Below, one piece after another: positions 22,735-33,927 of a DNA stretch of 64,000 bases (positions are counted from its first letter, which is position 1; every line of letters begins with the position of its first letter). Below the pieces are notes generated by a model. The model saw nothing but the letters and a program-made list of their open reading frames with translations. It did not search any database and was not told the DNA's origin. The DNA is from Takakia lepidozioides. Its lineage: Eukaryota > Streptophyta > Takakiopsida > Takakiales > Takakiaceae. A program made the translations under genes and the position numbers. The stretch lies in contig CM060732.1 of the NCBI GenBank assembly GCA_030704615.1, forward strand, positions 66,631,053-66,695,052, written 5' to 3'.

Positions 22735-23235
22735 CCAGCAGTGGTCCATAGAGGCTTCTTCCACCGACTTTCTGAGTCAATGAGCATAACTAAAGTAGAT
22801 GGGTTGTTGTTTGAACCGCCTCAGGGGCCAGGAGGGGTTGAAACCTTGAGCTGGGTATCTCTCTGCCTCTCTTTAGGTTTTATTGACATCTCCACCCCTA
22901 GAGATAAAGAGCTTAGATTCTCTTGGTCAAATTGTAGAGCTCCACCGGATCTCGTCATGGCTAGATTGTCTTGGGCCCAACCAGCCCCCTTAGGTCAGGT
23001 GCTCCCAGATTTTGATCATGCAGAGATTAAAACTCTTTTCACTGTTCCCGGGTCCAGGTTACTTCAAGTTGAATCCTTCATTGCTCAAATCTAAGGCAGC
23101 GGTTAAAGAACTGGCCCAGGTATGGTCCACATCTGGGAATCAGTTCCAATCCGCCACCCTTAGATTTCTTACTAAACTGTATTGCACAATTGGAAGAAAT
23201 TTGAACTTTCACCGAATTTCCATGTGCAAGTTTCA
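22735..23235 (+). mobile_element. L1-type LINE ORF2 endonuclease fragment, plus strand (inverted to its neighbour)
   Basis: The plus-strand translation reads GFIDISTPRDKELRFSWSN then PPDLVMARLSWAQP, the part of a LINE endonuclease before the final His. After one frame change it continues YFKLNPSLLKSKAAVKELAQ, the usual linker towards RT. It starts about 50 bp from the opposite-strand endonuclease fragment. Confidence 0.65.
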
Positions 23236-24131
23236 CATGATACTAACTGCTATCCGCGGTTATGATTTATGAACTGATGAGATTACATGTCCATAGAACT
23301 ACAATGTTTCTCAACCATTTTCCAAAATTTTGTGATTTTTCTGTCATTGACTTTTATGGGAATGAATCTACATTCCCAGCAACTTGACTCTGGAGTTTCA
23401 ATGTAGAGACAGAGACCCTAGTGCAATGTCTTTTTCGCTCTCCTCTTACATTGCAGGGAAGTTCCCAATCTTAAAGCATTGTGTATCCTTAAAAGTTGAG
23501 GAATGAATGAATTCAAAGCGAGGATGGTCTGTAGTTGCTTCTTCAGTACTACCCTCATAAAGTTAAGAATCATGTCAAAGACTGCTCTTTACTCAGACAT
23601 TGACTTATCTGCATGTGCACCAATACTTCATTTGATAACATTTTCTCTTACTAGCAAAGGCATTTGTATTTGAAGGTGGTTTCAAACCACCGCGGAAGAA
23701 CTAAGTTCATACCTCCATGAAGAGGAATTTAGATACCACCCTTACACGGGTAGCAACTAGGTCATATTTGTGCAATTTGCACGCAGATGTCTGGAAGCAA
23801 GGTGTATCATCCAATCATCAGCAATACAGACATATCCATGAACATTGACAAGAGTAGTCAGTGCATGTATATATCTGAATGTCAAGCTCTTCGAGATAAT
23901 ATATTCCAAAAAGCCAAATTTGCACAATGCTTGTGCAACTGTCCTGATTAGGCTATGCCACACTTTGAGATACAGGAAACAAAGTCCCCACCATACATCC
24001 TGAGGTGAAAATCTAGTATGGATGCAGGAGGGGCTCCCAGAGAGTTGCATGACAAGAGGAGGAGTTAATTCAACGGAATCGGGGTACTGAAGGGTAAGGG
24101 ACCATCTCACATGTACAAGGAGAAGGGGACT
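23236..24131. other. Interval downstream of the bS21 gene, no gene recognised
   Basis: Contains the 3' flank of the leftward bS21 gene. A 117-codon minus-strand frame at 23,757-24,110 has no domain and lies where the 3' UTR would be. Confidence 0.35.
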
Positions 24132-24923
24132 TCATTGGCTGGAAAGACAATGGATTAGTGTTTATGCACAGCCATGCTTGCGTTCTCCATGCTCAAAACC
24201 CTCTGCAACCATCACACCCGGAGTGAATTGGATGCAAGAAACATTCAACCTTCAATATAAACATGCGATCTCTGAAAGTGAGCTAGTCATATGGGGCGAA
24301 GTGAAATACCTGGAGCGGCGACCCATGATCCATTTCAGTTTCTCACGGAAGGCCCTCTTCGCAATGCGCTTGTCGCGTTCCTTGCGGGCCAGCACCTTCA
24401 AATCCGAGGGCTTCAAGAAGTACTGCCGTGTTCGCACCACCCGTATACCTCCGTCCTCTTTGAGTTTCCTTTTCATCTTGCGTATGCCCCTCTCCAAATC
24501 ATCCTTGGGCACTTCTACCATCACTTGCCGCACTTGCTGGATTCCCAAGCTCCATGATCCAACCCCGAGCAAGCGTAGACCTTCTCTGTGGCCCCATAGA
24601 CCTCTGTTGATTGCGACATTCCGAGTAGAGTATGCACTACTTAACTTGTTGTTTGAGGAGGCAGTCTCTTTAGCTAACAGCGAACCCCTATAGTGACCGA
24701 TCACACCCACTCCTCCAAAGCTTTGCGATCGAAGCAGCTGGTGCCACACTCGTGGAGCTGCGCCTGTATTAACTACTGCCCCAGGAGATGAAGAAAAACT
24801 AACTCCAGTATTGGAAACCACGGATTTGGAACATGAGAGAGCGAGGCCAGAGAGTACCCCGTATGATTGCCCCGCCAAGGCCCAGGAATGTGCACTCCCA
24901 CATCGCGTGGCCATTTGCTTCAT
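24132..24923 (-). CDS. Organellar small-subunit ribosomal protein bS21
   Basis: From ATG 24,923 (or the in-frame ATG three codons on) the minus strand encodes about 205 residues. The first 130 or so are Ser/Gly/Arg/Ala-rich with few acidic residues, as expected of an organelle-targeting presequence. The C-terminal 75 residues match bacterial-type S21: VEVPKDDLERGIRKMKRKLK, then RTRQYFLKPSD and a Lys/Arg-rich helix (ARKERDKRIAKRAFREKLKW). The order of acidic start, basic helix and Tyr-Phe-x-Lys-Pro-Ser is that of bS21. A GT donor follows ...MGRRSR at 24,310. An acceptor at 24,139 would add only Ser-Gln before a TGA at 24,132-24,134; that last exon is tentative. The product would sit near the mRNA 3' end on the 30S-like platform. 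Mitochondrion is more likely than plastid, from resemblance to plant S21-family mitochondrial proteins, but this is inference. Confidence 0.7.
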
Positions 24924-25447
24924 ACAGTGCCTCGCTCACCACAGCAGCATCCCTCTCACTCCCTCCCCTGCGCGTTCCCTCTCCGATCCTCCCTACGCAT
25001 TCGCGGGCACGACCGAGCCTTCCTTCCATCACCGCACACATCGTTTCGTCGCCCTCTTCGCAGGTTGAACGGACGAACGATATGGAGTAACGATTTACGT
25101 TGTTGGGTGGAAGCCCCTCTTGGGTGAAAACGGAGCTAGCTGCCATCAGACAAGCTCAAGCTCAAGCTGGTGATGGTTCTAATCGGTATGTACACAATTG
25201 AGCTCCAGAGCAATAGTACAATGGGTATGTTCGTGATGGTGATTCAAGGGTTCCCAATCAGACAGCTAAATTTGGTACAGTTTTCTCTCAAAGAAGCTGA
25301 CTGCTGAAAGTTTTGTGACTGTGTTAAATTGTAGCAACCAGCCTGTTCTCATGATGGTACTTTCTTTGACATATCTGTGGATACTGCAATTTACTATGGC
25401 GGTCCTAAGGATTGAGTTTTGTAACTAAGAGTCCTGAGGCATGCAGG
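24924..25447. promoter_or_regulatory. Divergent promoter region between bS21 and PPR-DYW genes
   Basis: About 520 bp separate the two divergent start codons. The bS21 side is C/T-rich with TCCCTCTC-type tracts near 24,950-25,020. On the PPR side a short upstream frame (ATG 25,396 to TAA 25,426-25,428, ten sense codons) and another ATG at 25,441 precede the PPR start at 25,448. Both are out of frame with the PPR reading frame and could reduce its translation. Confidence 0.45.
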
Positions 25448-28276
25448 ATGGCAGGGTTGAATCAGGCACAGGTACCTTTCAGACACAGGGATAGCACGAC
25501 CACCATCACCAGTGGTTCTAACAGAGGACAAAGAGAGGAAATGACCAAAAACCCTGCTGGCATCTTGAGTACGCAATGTAAGGAAGGACAACTGAAAGAG
25601 GTGCTGCACATTTTGAACCAGCAAGGCATTCAGGCAAACACCAATACTTTCGTGTCTCTGTTGCAGAAGTGCATAAACAAGAAAGACCTAGCCGAGGGAA
25701 AGCAGGTGCATTCCCACATTATCAAAAGTGGATTCAAGGCAAACAGGTTTTTACTCAACACCCTTGTCAACATGTATGGCAAGTGCGGGAGCGTGGTGGA
25801 TGCACGCCAAGTGTTTGACCAAATGCCTGAACGAGATGTTTTCACATGGAATATGATGATAGCAGGATATGCCAAGCATGGTTGTGGTAAGGAAGCTTTT
25901 GAGATCTATGAGCAAATGCAACAGGAAGGGGTGATGCCCACCACAGTAACATTCGTTTCCATTCTCAAGGCGTGTGCCAGCCTAGGAGTCTTGGAAAAGG
26001 GAAAAAAGGTCCACGCGGACATCATCGAAGCTGGAATTGTGCCAGATATCATTCTCGAGACTGCCCTTGCTGACATGTTTGCAAAATGCGGGAGCATGAG
26101 CAATGCATGTCAAGTATTCAACAATATGGCGAAACGAGACGTGGTGTCATGGAATGCCATGATTGCAGGATATGCTCAACATGGGTGTGGTACAACGGCT
26201 TTCAAGATATATGAGCAAATGCAACAGGACGGGGTGATGCCTAACAGGGTCACATTCATGTGCATTCTCAAGGCCTGTGCAAGCCTTGGAGACCTTGAAA
26301 AGGGCAAAGAGATTCATGCTGACATCCACAAAGCTGGAATTGCTTCGCACATTTATTTGGAGAACACCCTTATTGACATGTATGCCAAATGTGGGAGCAT
26401 GAAGGATGCGCGTCAAGTATTTGACAAAATGCCTAAGAGAGATGTGGTCTCATGGAGTTCAATGATCGCAGGATATGCTCAGCATGGGTGTGGTAGGGAG
26501 GCTCTCAAGATCTATGAGCAAATGCAGCAGGAAGGTGTGACACCCAACGAGGTCACGTTCATTTGCATTCTGAATGCGTGTGCCAGCCTGGGAGCCCTGG
26601 AAAAGGGCAAAGAGGTCCATACTGACATTAACAAAGCTGGGATTGCGTCCTTTATAAATTTGGATACTGCCCTTGCTGACATGTATGCCAAATGCCGGAG
26701 CATGGAGGATGCATGTCAAGTCTTTGAAAATATGGCTCAACGAGATGTGGTCTCATGGAATGTCATGATCGCAGGATATGCTCAGCATGGGTGTGGTAGG
26801 GAGGCTCTCAAGATATACGAGCAAATGCAAGGGGAAGGGGTGACTCCTGACAGGGTCACATTCACTTGCGCTCTCAACGCATGTGCCAGCCTAGGAGCCC
26901 TGAAAGAAGGGAAGCAGATCCATGCTGAATTCAAGAAAAGTGGAATTGCATCATATATTAATTTGGAGACATCCCTAGTTGACATGTATGCCAATTGTGG
27001 GAGCATGAAGGATGCACGTCAAGTGTTCGATAATATGGCTGAGCGAGATGTTGTCTCATGGAGTGCGATGATCACAGGATATGCTCAGCAGGGATGTGGT
27101 ACACTGGCTTTCAAGATCTACAAGCAAATGAAAGTGGAAGGGGTCATACCTGACAGGGTCACATTCATTTGCATTCTCAATGCATGTGCCAGCCTAGGAG
27201 CCCTGGAAAAGGGCAAGCAGGTACATGCTGACATAAACAAAACTGGAATTGCAGCAGATATTAAACTGGAGAATACCCTTGTTGATATGTATGCCAAGTG
27301 CGGGAGCATAAAGGATGCGCAACATGTGTTTGACAATATGGCTGAACGAGATGTAGTCTCATGGAGCGTAATGATCGCAGGCTGTGCCCAGCATGGATGT
27401 GGTAGAGAGGCCTTGCGACTCTTTGAACAAATGCAGCAGAAAGGCTTGAAGCCCAATAGTATCACCTACATATCTCTTCTCTCTGCATGCAGCCATGGGG
27501 GCCTAGTGGATGAAGGCCTTCATTGCTTTGATGCCATGACTCGAGATCATGGCATCACTCCTACTTTTGAGCATTTTGGCTGCATGGTAGACCTGCTTGG
27601 CCGTGCAGGGCAATTGGATGAGGCAGAGGACTTCATTAACAAAATGTCTATCAAACCACATGCTTTGGTGTGGCGGGCCTTGCTTGCGGCCTGCAGAATT
27701 CATGGCAATATGAAGCTAGCAGAACACGCTGCAAAATGCCTTATTGAGAGTGATCTGCAGCATCCTGGAGCTTATGTGCTGCTATCAAACGTTTATGCTG
27801 AAGCTGGCAGGTGGGAGGATAAAGCACAGGTGAGGAAACTAATGGAAGACCGAGGCGTCATAAAGGAGCCAGGGTGCAGCTCGATTGAAGTTGGTGACAG
27901 GGTCCACACATTTATGGTAGAAGATAGTTTGCATCCCAAAATTGAGGAGATACATGCTGAGCTCAAAAGATTGTCTGGCCTGATGAAGGAGGCAGGGTAC
28001 GTCCCTGAGAGGCAGTTTGTTTTGCATGACGTGGAGGAGGAGCAAAAGGGACTTTCTCTTCTCCACCACAGTGAGAAACTGGCCGTTGCTTTTGGACTGA
28101 TCAGCACACCCCCGAGGACACCTATTCGTGTCATCAAGAATGTTCGGGTGTGTGGTGACTGCCATACTGCCATCAAATTCATTTCGAAGATTGTCAACCG
28201 AACAGTTGTTGTACGGGATGACAACCGCTTTCACCTCTTCCAAGACGGGGTTTGTTCTTGTGGGGATTACTGGTGA
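25448..28276 (+). CDS. PLS-type pentatricopeptide repeat protein with E1/E2 and complete DYW domain (organelle C-to-U RNA editing factor)
   Basis: This is a single 942-codon exon from ATG 25,448; the frame is open a little further upstream but without ATG. After a Ser/Thr/Arg-containing N-terminus come an initial L and S motif and then six repeated P-L-S blocks, each P starting V[VF][ST]W[NS]xMI. An L2-S2 pair (SLLSACSHGGLVDEGL, CMVDLLGRAGQLDEAEDF), E1 and E2, the PG box (EPGCSSIEV) and the DYW deaminase follow. The deaminase has HSEK (HxE), CGDCH (zinc-binding CxxC) and the end CSCGDYW. All catalytic motifs are present. Such proteins bind one organellar transcript site and deaminate a cytidine a few bases 3' of it. 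Blocks 2 to 5 are almost identical at the DNA level, a sign of recent internal duplication. Mitochondrial or plastid location cannot be told from the sequence. Confidence 0.93.
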   Translation: MAGLNQAQVPFRHRDSTTTITSGSNRGQREEMTKNPAGILSTQCKEGQLKEVLHILNQQGIQANTNTFVSLLQKCINKKDLAEGKQVHSHIIKSGFKANRFLLNTLVNMYGKCGSVVDARQVFDQMPERDVFTWNMMIAGYAKHGCGKEAFEIYEQMQQEGVMPTTVTFVSILKACASLGVLEKGKKVHADIIEAGIVPDIILETALADMFAKCGSMSNACQVFNNMAKRDVVSWNAMIAGYAQHGCGTTAFKIYEQMQQDGVMPNRVTFMCILKACASLGDLEKGKEIHADIHKAGIASHIYLENTLIDMYAKCGSMKDARQVFDKMPKRDVVSWSSMIAGYAQHGCGREALKIYEQMQQEGVTPNEVTFICILNACASLGALEKGKEVHTDINKAGIASFINLDTALADMYAKCRSMEDACQVFENMAQRDVVSWNVMIAGYAQHGCGREALKIYEQMQGEGVTPDRVTFTCALNACASLGALKEGKQIHAEFKKSGIASYINLETSLVDMYANCGSMKDARQVFDNMAERDVVSWSAMITGYAQQGCGTLAFKIYKQMKVEGVIPDRVTFICILNACASLGALEKGKQVHADINKTGIAADIKLENTLVDMYAKCGSIKDAQHVFDNMAERDVVSWSVMIAGCAQHGCGREALRLFEQMQQKGLKPNSITYISLLSACSHGGLVDEGLHCFDAMTRDHGITPTFEHFGCMVDLLGRAGQLDEAEDFINKMSIKPHALVWRALLAACRIHGNMKLAEHAAKCLIESDLQHPGAYVLLSNVYAEAGRWEDKAQVRKLMEDRGVIKEPGCSSIEVGDRVHTFMVEDSLHPKIEEIHAELKRLSGLMKEAGYVPERQFVLHDVEEEQKGLSLLHHSEKLAVAFGLISTPPRTPIRVIKNVRVCGDCHTAIKFISKIVNRTVVVRDDNRFHLFQDGVCSCGDYW

Positions 28277-30142
28277 AATGCTCAATATGTAATGACAGTA
28301 TGTGGCTTCAAACAGGGGATGGAAAGGTGTAACTTGTCCCTTTTTCTGGAACAAATAATTGAGCACCACAGTCACAAATAGACTTGGTATGATTTGCCCA
28401 AGGTGATGATCCCAATTCAAGCCTCATAATCAAAGAGCAGAAATGAACTCATGGAACACCTAACTGTTACAATCCTGAGTTACAGGGTTGAAGTTTTACA
28501 TCAAATGAGGTTGAAAGGGTGATCCCAAATTCTGGGCTCAAAGGGTCGTCTCCTGTGGAGTTCTAGTGGGGTCGGCCTGCAGAAGACGGATTCATTTTTG
28601 CAAAAGTGGATCTTGCCTGCTGCGATTGCAAGCCAGGGAGAAGCGAAGCGAGTGTTGTAAACACAGCATCAAATTTGAGGCGAGAATACTGGTATTGGGC
28701 TGGCAAGCTGTGACCTTCCCCAAGTAAGCCCCAAGTAAGCCCCAACTTTATGATTGCATGATCAGTATGAGAGCATGTGGCTCCCAAATGGATATTACAC
28801 TCCCTAAACTTCACGAGAACCTTGTCATAGAGTATGATTCAGAAATCTCGGGGTTGATGTCTAACAGCGGTCACCTTGCCAGGGCCGGCCATGTTGTAAA
28901 TGGCCGTCCTGGCCTACATCATCAGTGGAGAGATGAGTATCTGCAGAAAATGTAGGCAATGATAGGGCTTATCCATGATGAATGGATAAACCATTTATAT
29001 CTATTTTTAAGAGCCACTTTTAGTCCCTTCAGGCATTGCATACTTGTGCTTGCATCTTTATACATGAGCTTTATGAGTTGTATCAGCTGTTCCTGTATGA
29101 GATGTTTGTGCCAGAAAAGGAAATGAGGTGAAGCTTGTGTGTATCTAAGGTGTTTTTCAAGTAAAAAACAGAGCTGCAATTCAGGCCCATCGAAAGCCAC
29201 TGGATTTGAGGTCGTTGACGACCTCAATTTCAGAGGCATGGGTAACACATTTTCTTTTTCTTTTTAGTTGCTGTTGGGCCTGTCTGCATGTATTTATATC
29301 TGCGATTGTCTTCTTCACAGTAACAGCAAAACCAGATAAGGGAATAAGGTCGTCCAAACGACTGCACTGTTCCACATAGCGGAGGCTTTGGAGAGTCCTG
29401 TGACACCACCAGACAGCCATGTTGGCAAATTTTGGATTATATGTTTGTTTGGGAACCCAATAGGACGTTGCTTCCTTCACGGCTTGGTGTGCAGGAATGA
29501 TGGTTTAATTTTTGTAAAGATGATAACTTGTTCCTCATACCGCAGATTCAATCTCTTTAATTCTTGTCTGGTTGCAATTTTCACTTATATCTCAAGTCAA
29601 CGAGGTGTTGCAATCAGGTCAGTCTCTCCAGACAGGCCATCATTGTTTATGCAATTTATCTATGTACACCCTTTGCGTGCTTCACAGCTCACAAGTGAAA
29701 AGGGATTATTTTCCTCCTTCCTCTTGTAAGGGCCTGAATCCCACATTTCTATGGAGAGAAGAAGCAATGAATAAATATGTTCATATGTTATTTTTAGATT
29801 TGTTTTGAAAATTATTATTTTCAATGAGTGTAAAATAGATTTGCTAAGCTCTTTCACCTCTACAGAGGCTCTGGAGTTTTCTTCTTTCTGTCATCACTCT
29901 TGGAAACACTGTTGGAGAATTCCTAGTTATGTTGTACATTTATACTAATAAGAGAAAAATATCAATATCACTGCAACATCTTCTCCATTTTCTTCTAAAG
30001 CAGTGCGATACTATCCACCAACAATAACCTCATGGTCTCTGCACCTCAGGCCGGTCATACAAATTAGTGTCTTGCAAATAATGAAATTACATGTTGACAA
30101 TACAGTCAGACTTGATCCCATCGATGAATAAACTCGAAAATC
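28277..30142. other. Intergenic region between PPR-DYW and glutaredoxin genes
   Basis: Holds the 3' UTRs of the two convergent genes. No open frame with a recognised domain is present. A short duplication, CCCCAAGTAAGC, repeats at about 28,717-28,742. Confidence 0.4.
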
Positions 30143-32853
30143 CTAGAGGGCACCAGCATCCTTCAGCAAACCCACCAAAGTTCCTTTCTTGTGTGCTGCA
30201 ACCGTATCTGCACAAAATGGTGTTTATGAATGAGCTAGAGTCAGGACACATTATGCTGATATATGCTAAACACTTATGACTAGCGACAGTCCATGCTTGA
30301 ACTGCAGTTAAAAATACTATTTCTCGGCCTAACATTGAAATGGAAGACCAAGGTTACATTTAGCTACCCCAACAACTTTCATGCCCACTGTATGGAGTGC
30401 ATAAACAAAAGCTAAGACGGAAGTAAGGCGGCTCAGGCCCGCTAGTGAACTTTGGGTGAGCTTTCATATGCGCAGGGTTGGGGGGGTGTAAAGTAATTTA
30501 CTATCAATGTGGGTAGCATCCATCTTAGACTGTCTGCACTTGTAGAGGACCAAACAAAATATCCACCATTGATAATTGACATCAAGAAGAAAGGACAAGC
30601 CATGGAGACTTGCCAACTGGTTTCAACGCTTCACTTAGGTATAGATTGTACTCATAAGATGTTTGCCTTGGCCTTGTGGCCATAAACCCCACGCCCAGAT
30701 TGAATAACAGGGAACACAAAGTTTCCGTCTCCCTCTCCTCAGGTGCTTCGCATGTTTGGATCGCCAAAGTTGGGGCGGGAGGGCACAAATGTTTATGGTT
30801 CAAAAGTAGGCCCTGAGCTTATATTTCTGTCTACTGCCGAGGGTAGGTAGGCCCTTCAGATCATCTCTAAGGCCCTCACCCATGTCACAAACTGGAAACG
30901 AGTTCAAGGAAGTTTTATGCCTTCTCAATTTCACTTAGGTCCAGAGAAAGGTATAGAGAAAGGCACAACATCCAGGCCACATTATTGAGAGCTTAAAATG
31001 ATAATTCCAACAACTGACAGCTCGTCCAAATCTAGTTCTTAGTGTAAGGCAAGCTTGCTACCCTAAAAGAGAATTCCCTATGCATTGGTTTTACAACATT
31101 TTCCATTACAACTTCTGAACAAGAAAGTTTCTGACAACAATTTCCCGTACTTTCTTTACAGGAAAAGACATTGACATGCCCCTACATACGGGTACATCTT
31201 AGAGATGTGAAACTGGAAGAATGGTCTGAACACTCACCATCACAGCCACCTAAATGTTGACCACCGATGAAAATATTGGGCACAGTGCGCTGCCCTGATA
31301 TCTCTGCAAGGGCTGCTTGCAGTTCACTTCCATCCTCTGACACCACGGATATGTGAGTCAGTATTGCAGGTCGTTGTGCAGGTAGTAAGCCCTGGTAGGG
31401 TTTCTACAGATCGCAGACATTTCTGTTGCATACTAATGTCACAAACTACATGCACTTTGTCAGGTGATAAAGCATAAAAGCACATTGAAAAAAATGACAA
31501 TTAACAATAAGATGTCCAATGAATATCTAAAACTGCATATGGTTGAGACACAGATAAAGATGAAGTTTGTCTAATGTCCTGTTACAGAGCATACAAAACT
31601 TGGTAAAGCCCAACAAGGGATGGACGGTTGTATCTTTACTGAGGGTAGAAACAGGGAAATCAACTCTAAGTTGACAGAAAGTAAAACAACCTACCATTGA
31701 CTTCATGCCCTTATCTATACTTATGTTGTTTTTTTCAAGAAACCTTTAGACGGAGTACTGTAGTCCATGTATGAATTACACAATTTTGACCAAGCCAACC
31801 CTGTTGGATTTTCCCATGATGATAATCAATAGATTTAATCTCAATAAGACGGACAACAAGAACATATAAGAAGACTCATCACATAATCTAATAAATTTCC
31901 ATAAGTGCCTCACTTTTGGAATGATGAGACTATGCTAGTCAAACTTACAAAAAGAAAAAGGGAGAAAGACATACTTTCTTGATCAAGCTCAATGACTTTA
32001 GCCTTGGCCCCCAAACTGCTCAAAAGCTGCTTCGCCTTCGTGCAATAGGGACAGTATGACTTGCTGCATCCAGCAGCCCAGATAGAACAAGCCACAACCA
32101 ATCAAGTATTCCTCAAACAAGACTTATCTCCACACACCAATTCTCTCTCTTAACCTCATCATAAATTTAAACTCCCTCTTTCTCTCTCTCAATCTGCCCC
32201 CTGCTGGACTTTGTTCTTATTTCTTGTTGTCCTAATGATCCCTTGGGCACCCTGCAGATGTGATTAAGTTCTTTTTTCTCAGGCCATTTGTATTTCACAG
32301 CAAGTCTGAGTGATCTGACCTTAACCACACTCCAAGACATTCAAAACCATATACTGCACGGTAGTAGCTGACAGATACACCCATCTTTTCTAGAAGATTT
32401 ACTTGATACTTGAAACTCGTTTAATTTATCCTGACTTTCGTTGACGGACTTCCCATTCTCAGTTCCTTCAAATTCTGGCTCTCTCTTCGAGATCACCACG
32501 AAGACAAATCCGCTCTCAACACATTTCACTTATTATGACTAAATACCACCAAACAGTACATGGATCATCCTACGGTTAAGAGCATCGTTCTGAATTGAGC
32601 AAGTAGAAACGGAGTGAGTGAAACACACGCATGTGCTATGCGGGCCCCGCGTTTGGAGAGTAGGATGTATACACAAACATTCAGAATTCACCCCGAAAGT
32701 AGGATGCCATGTCAAAATTCTAACGCGGTTCCTGAAGGAAGAACTGACAAACAACTTCGTCACCGCTTGGGATCCAGTAAGCAGAACGAAAACGCACCTA
32801 TAGACAATCAGCGGATTCTGTTGGATGGCGGTCTGTGCTTTAGCGACAGCCAT
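30143..32853 (-). CDS. CPYC-type (class I) glutaredoxin, four exons
   Basis: Exons read leftward: 32,853-32,798, 32,063-31,975, 31,336-31,238 and 30,207-30,143. All junctions are GT-AG and in phase, giving 102 residues. The protein starts MAVAKAQTAIQQNPLIVYSK, followed by the active site SYCPYC (C23, C26 of the dithiol motif), then VIELDQ, the cis-Pro TVPNIFIGG and GGCDDT, the glutathione-binding motifs. It ends GLLKDAGAL. The length and lack of a targeting peptide fit the cytosolic GRXC2/C4 type, which reduces protein disulfides and removes glutathione from mixed disulfides using GSH. CPYC glutaredoxins usually do not hold stable Fe-S clusters, unlike CGFS types. The frame is open upstream of the ATG but without another ATG. 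Confidence 0.93.
30560..30960 (-). repeat. Dispersed repeat copy, minus strand
   Basis: Read on the minus strand it resembles 8,270-8,860. It has CTTGAACTCGTTTCCAGTTT, GTGACATGGGTGAGG, then GGCCACAAGGCCAAGGCAAAC and ATCTTATGAGTACAATCT. There is no (TC)n tract at its end, unlike the 8.8 and 10.5 kb copies. It lies just downstream of the glutaredoxin gene's second-last intron border. Confidence 0.6.
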
Positions 32854-33683
32854 AATTCCGAACGAATCCTCCTTCTTTTCTGATATCCTCGGACACGAAC
32901 AACACAACAACAAGAACTGAGCAAAAATCGAAACTAATTCCTGCTCAACACAACAAATCCTGTGCCTACCCTGCTACTTCTCTCACACTGCAATAAAAAA
33001 ACGACTGGACCACAACTGAAACTAATTCTGCTCAACACATGAAACCCTGATCCTTCCCCGCTTCTCCCCTCAAATTACGATCACTACACTCTCAGCAACA
33101 CCTGAACCACAAATAAATCTAAATGGAGCTCACCAAGGATTGATAGCACACGCGGATGCACCAGAAAATTGTTGCTTAAACGTGAATTGGTGCAGCGCAG
33201 AAGATGGGAAGCAGGTGCAGAAGAGTCCCCAAAAACGCAAGGAAAGCACACACTCCACGTTCCAAGCTCTCATGGCGGCCACGACCGGGCCGGATTCCCA
33301 CTTCTCGGCCGGCCGGGTGTCACACGCTCACCATCTAATGAATTATCCTACAAACAAAAATAATACAAAAATAAAAAATAAACCCTTTCGTTTAAATAAA
33401 AAGAGAGTTTTGTTTTGGTTTTGTTTCTGTTCTTCTTGGAGAGTTTTTTTTTTGTTTTTTTTTTCAAAGGGAGTACGGTCACCCGGGACCGACGCGCACA
33501 AGAGTTATTACTATTGGAGAGTAATTTATTTTAAACAAGCCTAAAACGGCGATAGGCTCTCTTGCTTTGGCAAAACATAAGAGGAGGTGAGAGTAAGGGG
33601 CATGAGTCAGCACAACACACCAATCGGAGCCTTGACACGGGGTAAGGTCCTTTGACCACATTTTCTCCGTTGACTTGAACATG
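32854..33683. promoter_or_regulatory. Upstream region of the glutaredoxin gene
   Basis: 5' flank of the leftward glutaredoxin gene. It contains CCTACT/CTCAAC direct repeats near 32,930-33,070 (CTGCTCAACACA occurs twice) and a T-rich tract at about 33,410-33,465. No gene is seen. Confidence 0.35.
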
Positions 33684-33927
33684 TTTTTTATTTTTTTATT
33701 TTTATTTTTTTAAGGAAATAAAGGAAACTGGGAGCGACAGCCCACAATTCAGGCCCTTGAGGAGGGGGAAAAATTAACCCCCTTTCATTTATGGGCCATG
33801 GAGACCTACGGGACAACGCCCAGACATACCGGCACGAACAATCCCATACAAGGGGGCAGGGAAGCGGGTTTGAACCCCGAACCACCAGGGCAACATACTG
33901 TGCACTTACCAGCTGAGCTACCAGCCG
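33684..33927 (-). mobile_element. tRNA-derived SINE with A-rich tail
   Basis: On the minus strand a Pol III-type head has box A TAGCTCAGCTGG (33,909-33,920) and box B GGTTCAAACCC (33,866-33,876), 32 bp apart as in tRNA-like promoters. A tRNA-unrelated body of about 150 bp follows, ending in an A-rich tail (33,684-33,711; TTAAAAAAATAAAAATAAAA). The head does not fold as a full tRNA, which supports SINE over tRNA gene. The length of about 245 bp is usual for plant SINEs. Confidence 0.8.

Noticed and set aside
23757-24110. 117-codon minus-strand frame
   Set aside because: No domain, biased composition, and it lies in the likely 3' UTR of the bS21 gene.
25412-25447. Upstream start for the PPR protein at 25,412
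   Set aside because: That codon is TTG; the first in-frame ATG is 25,448.
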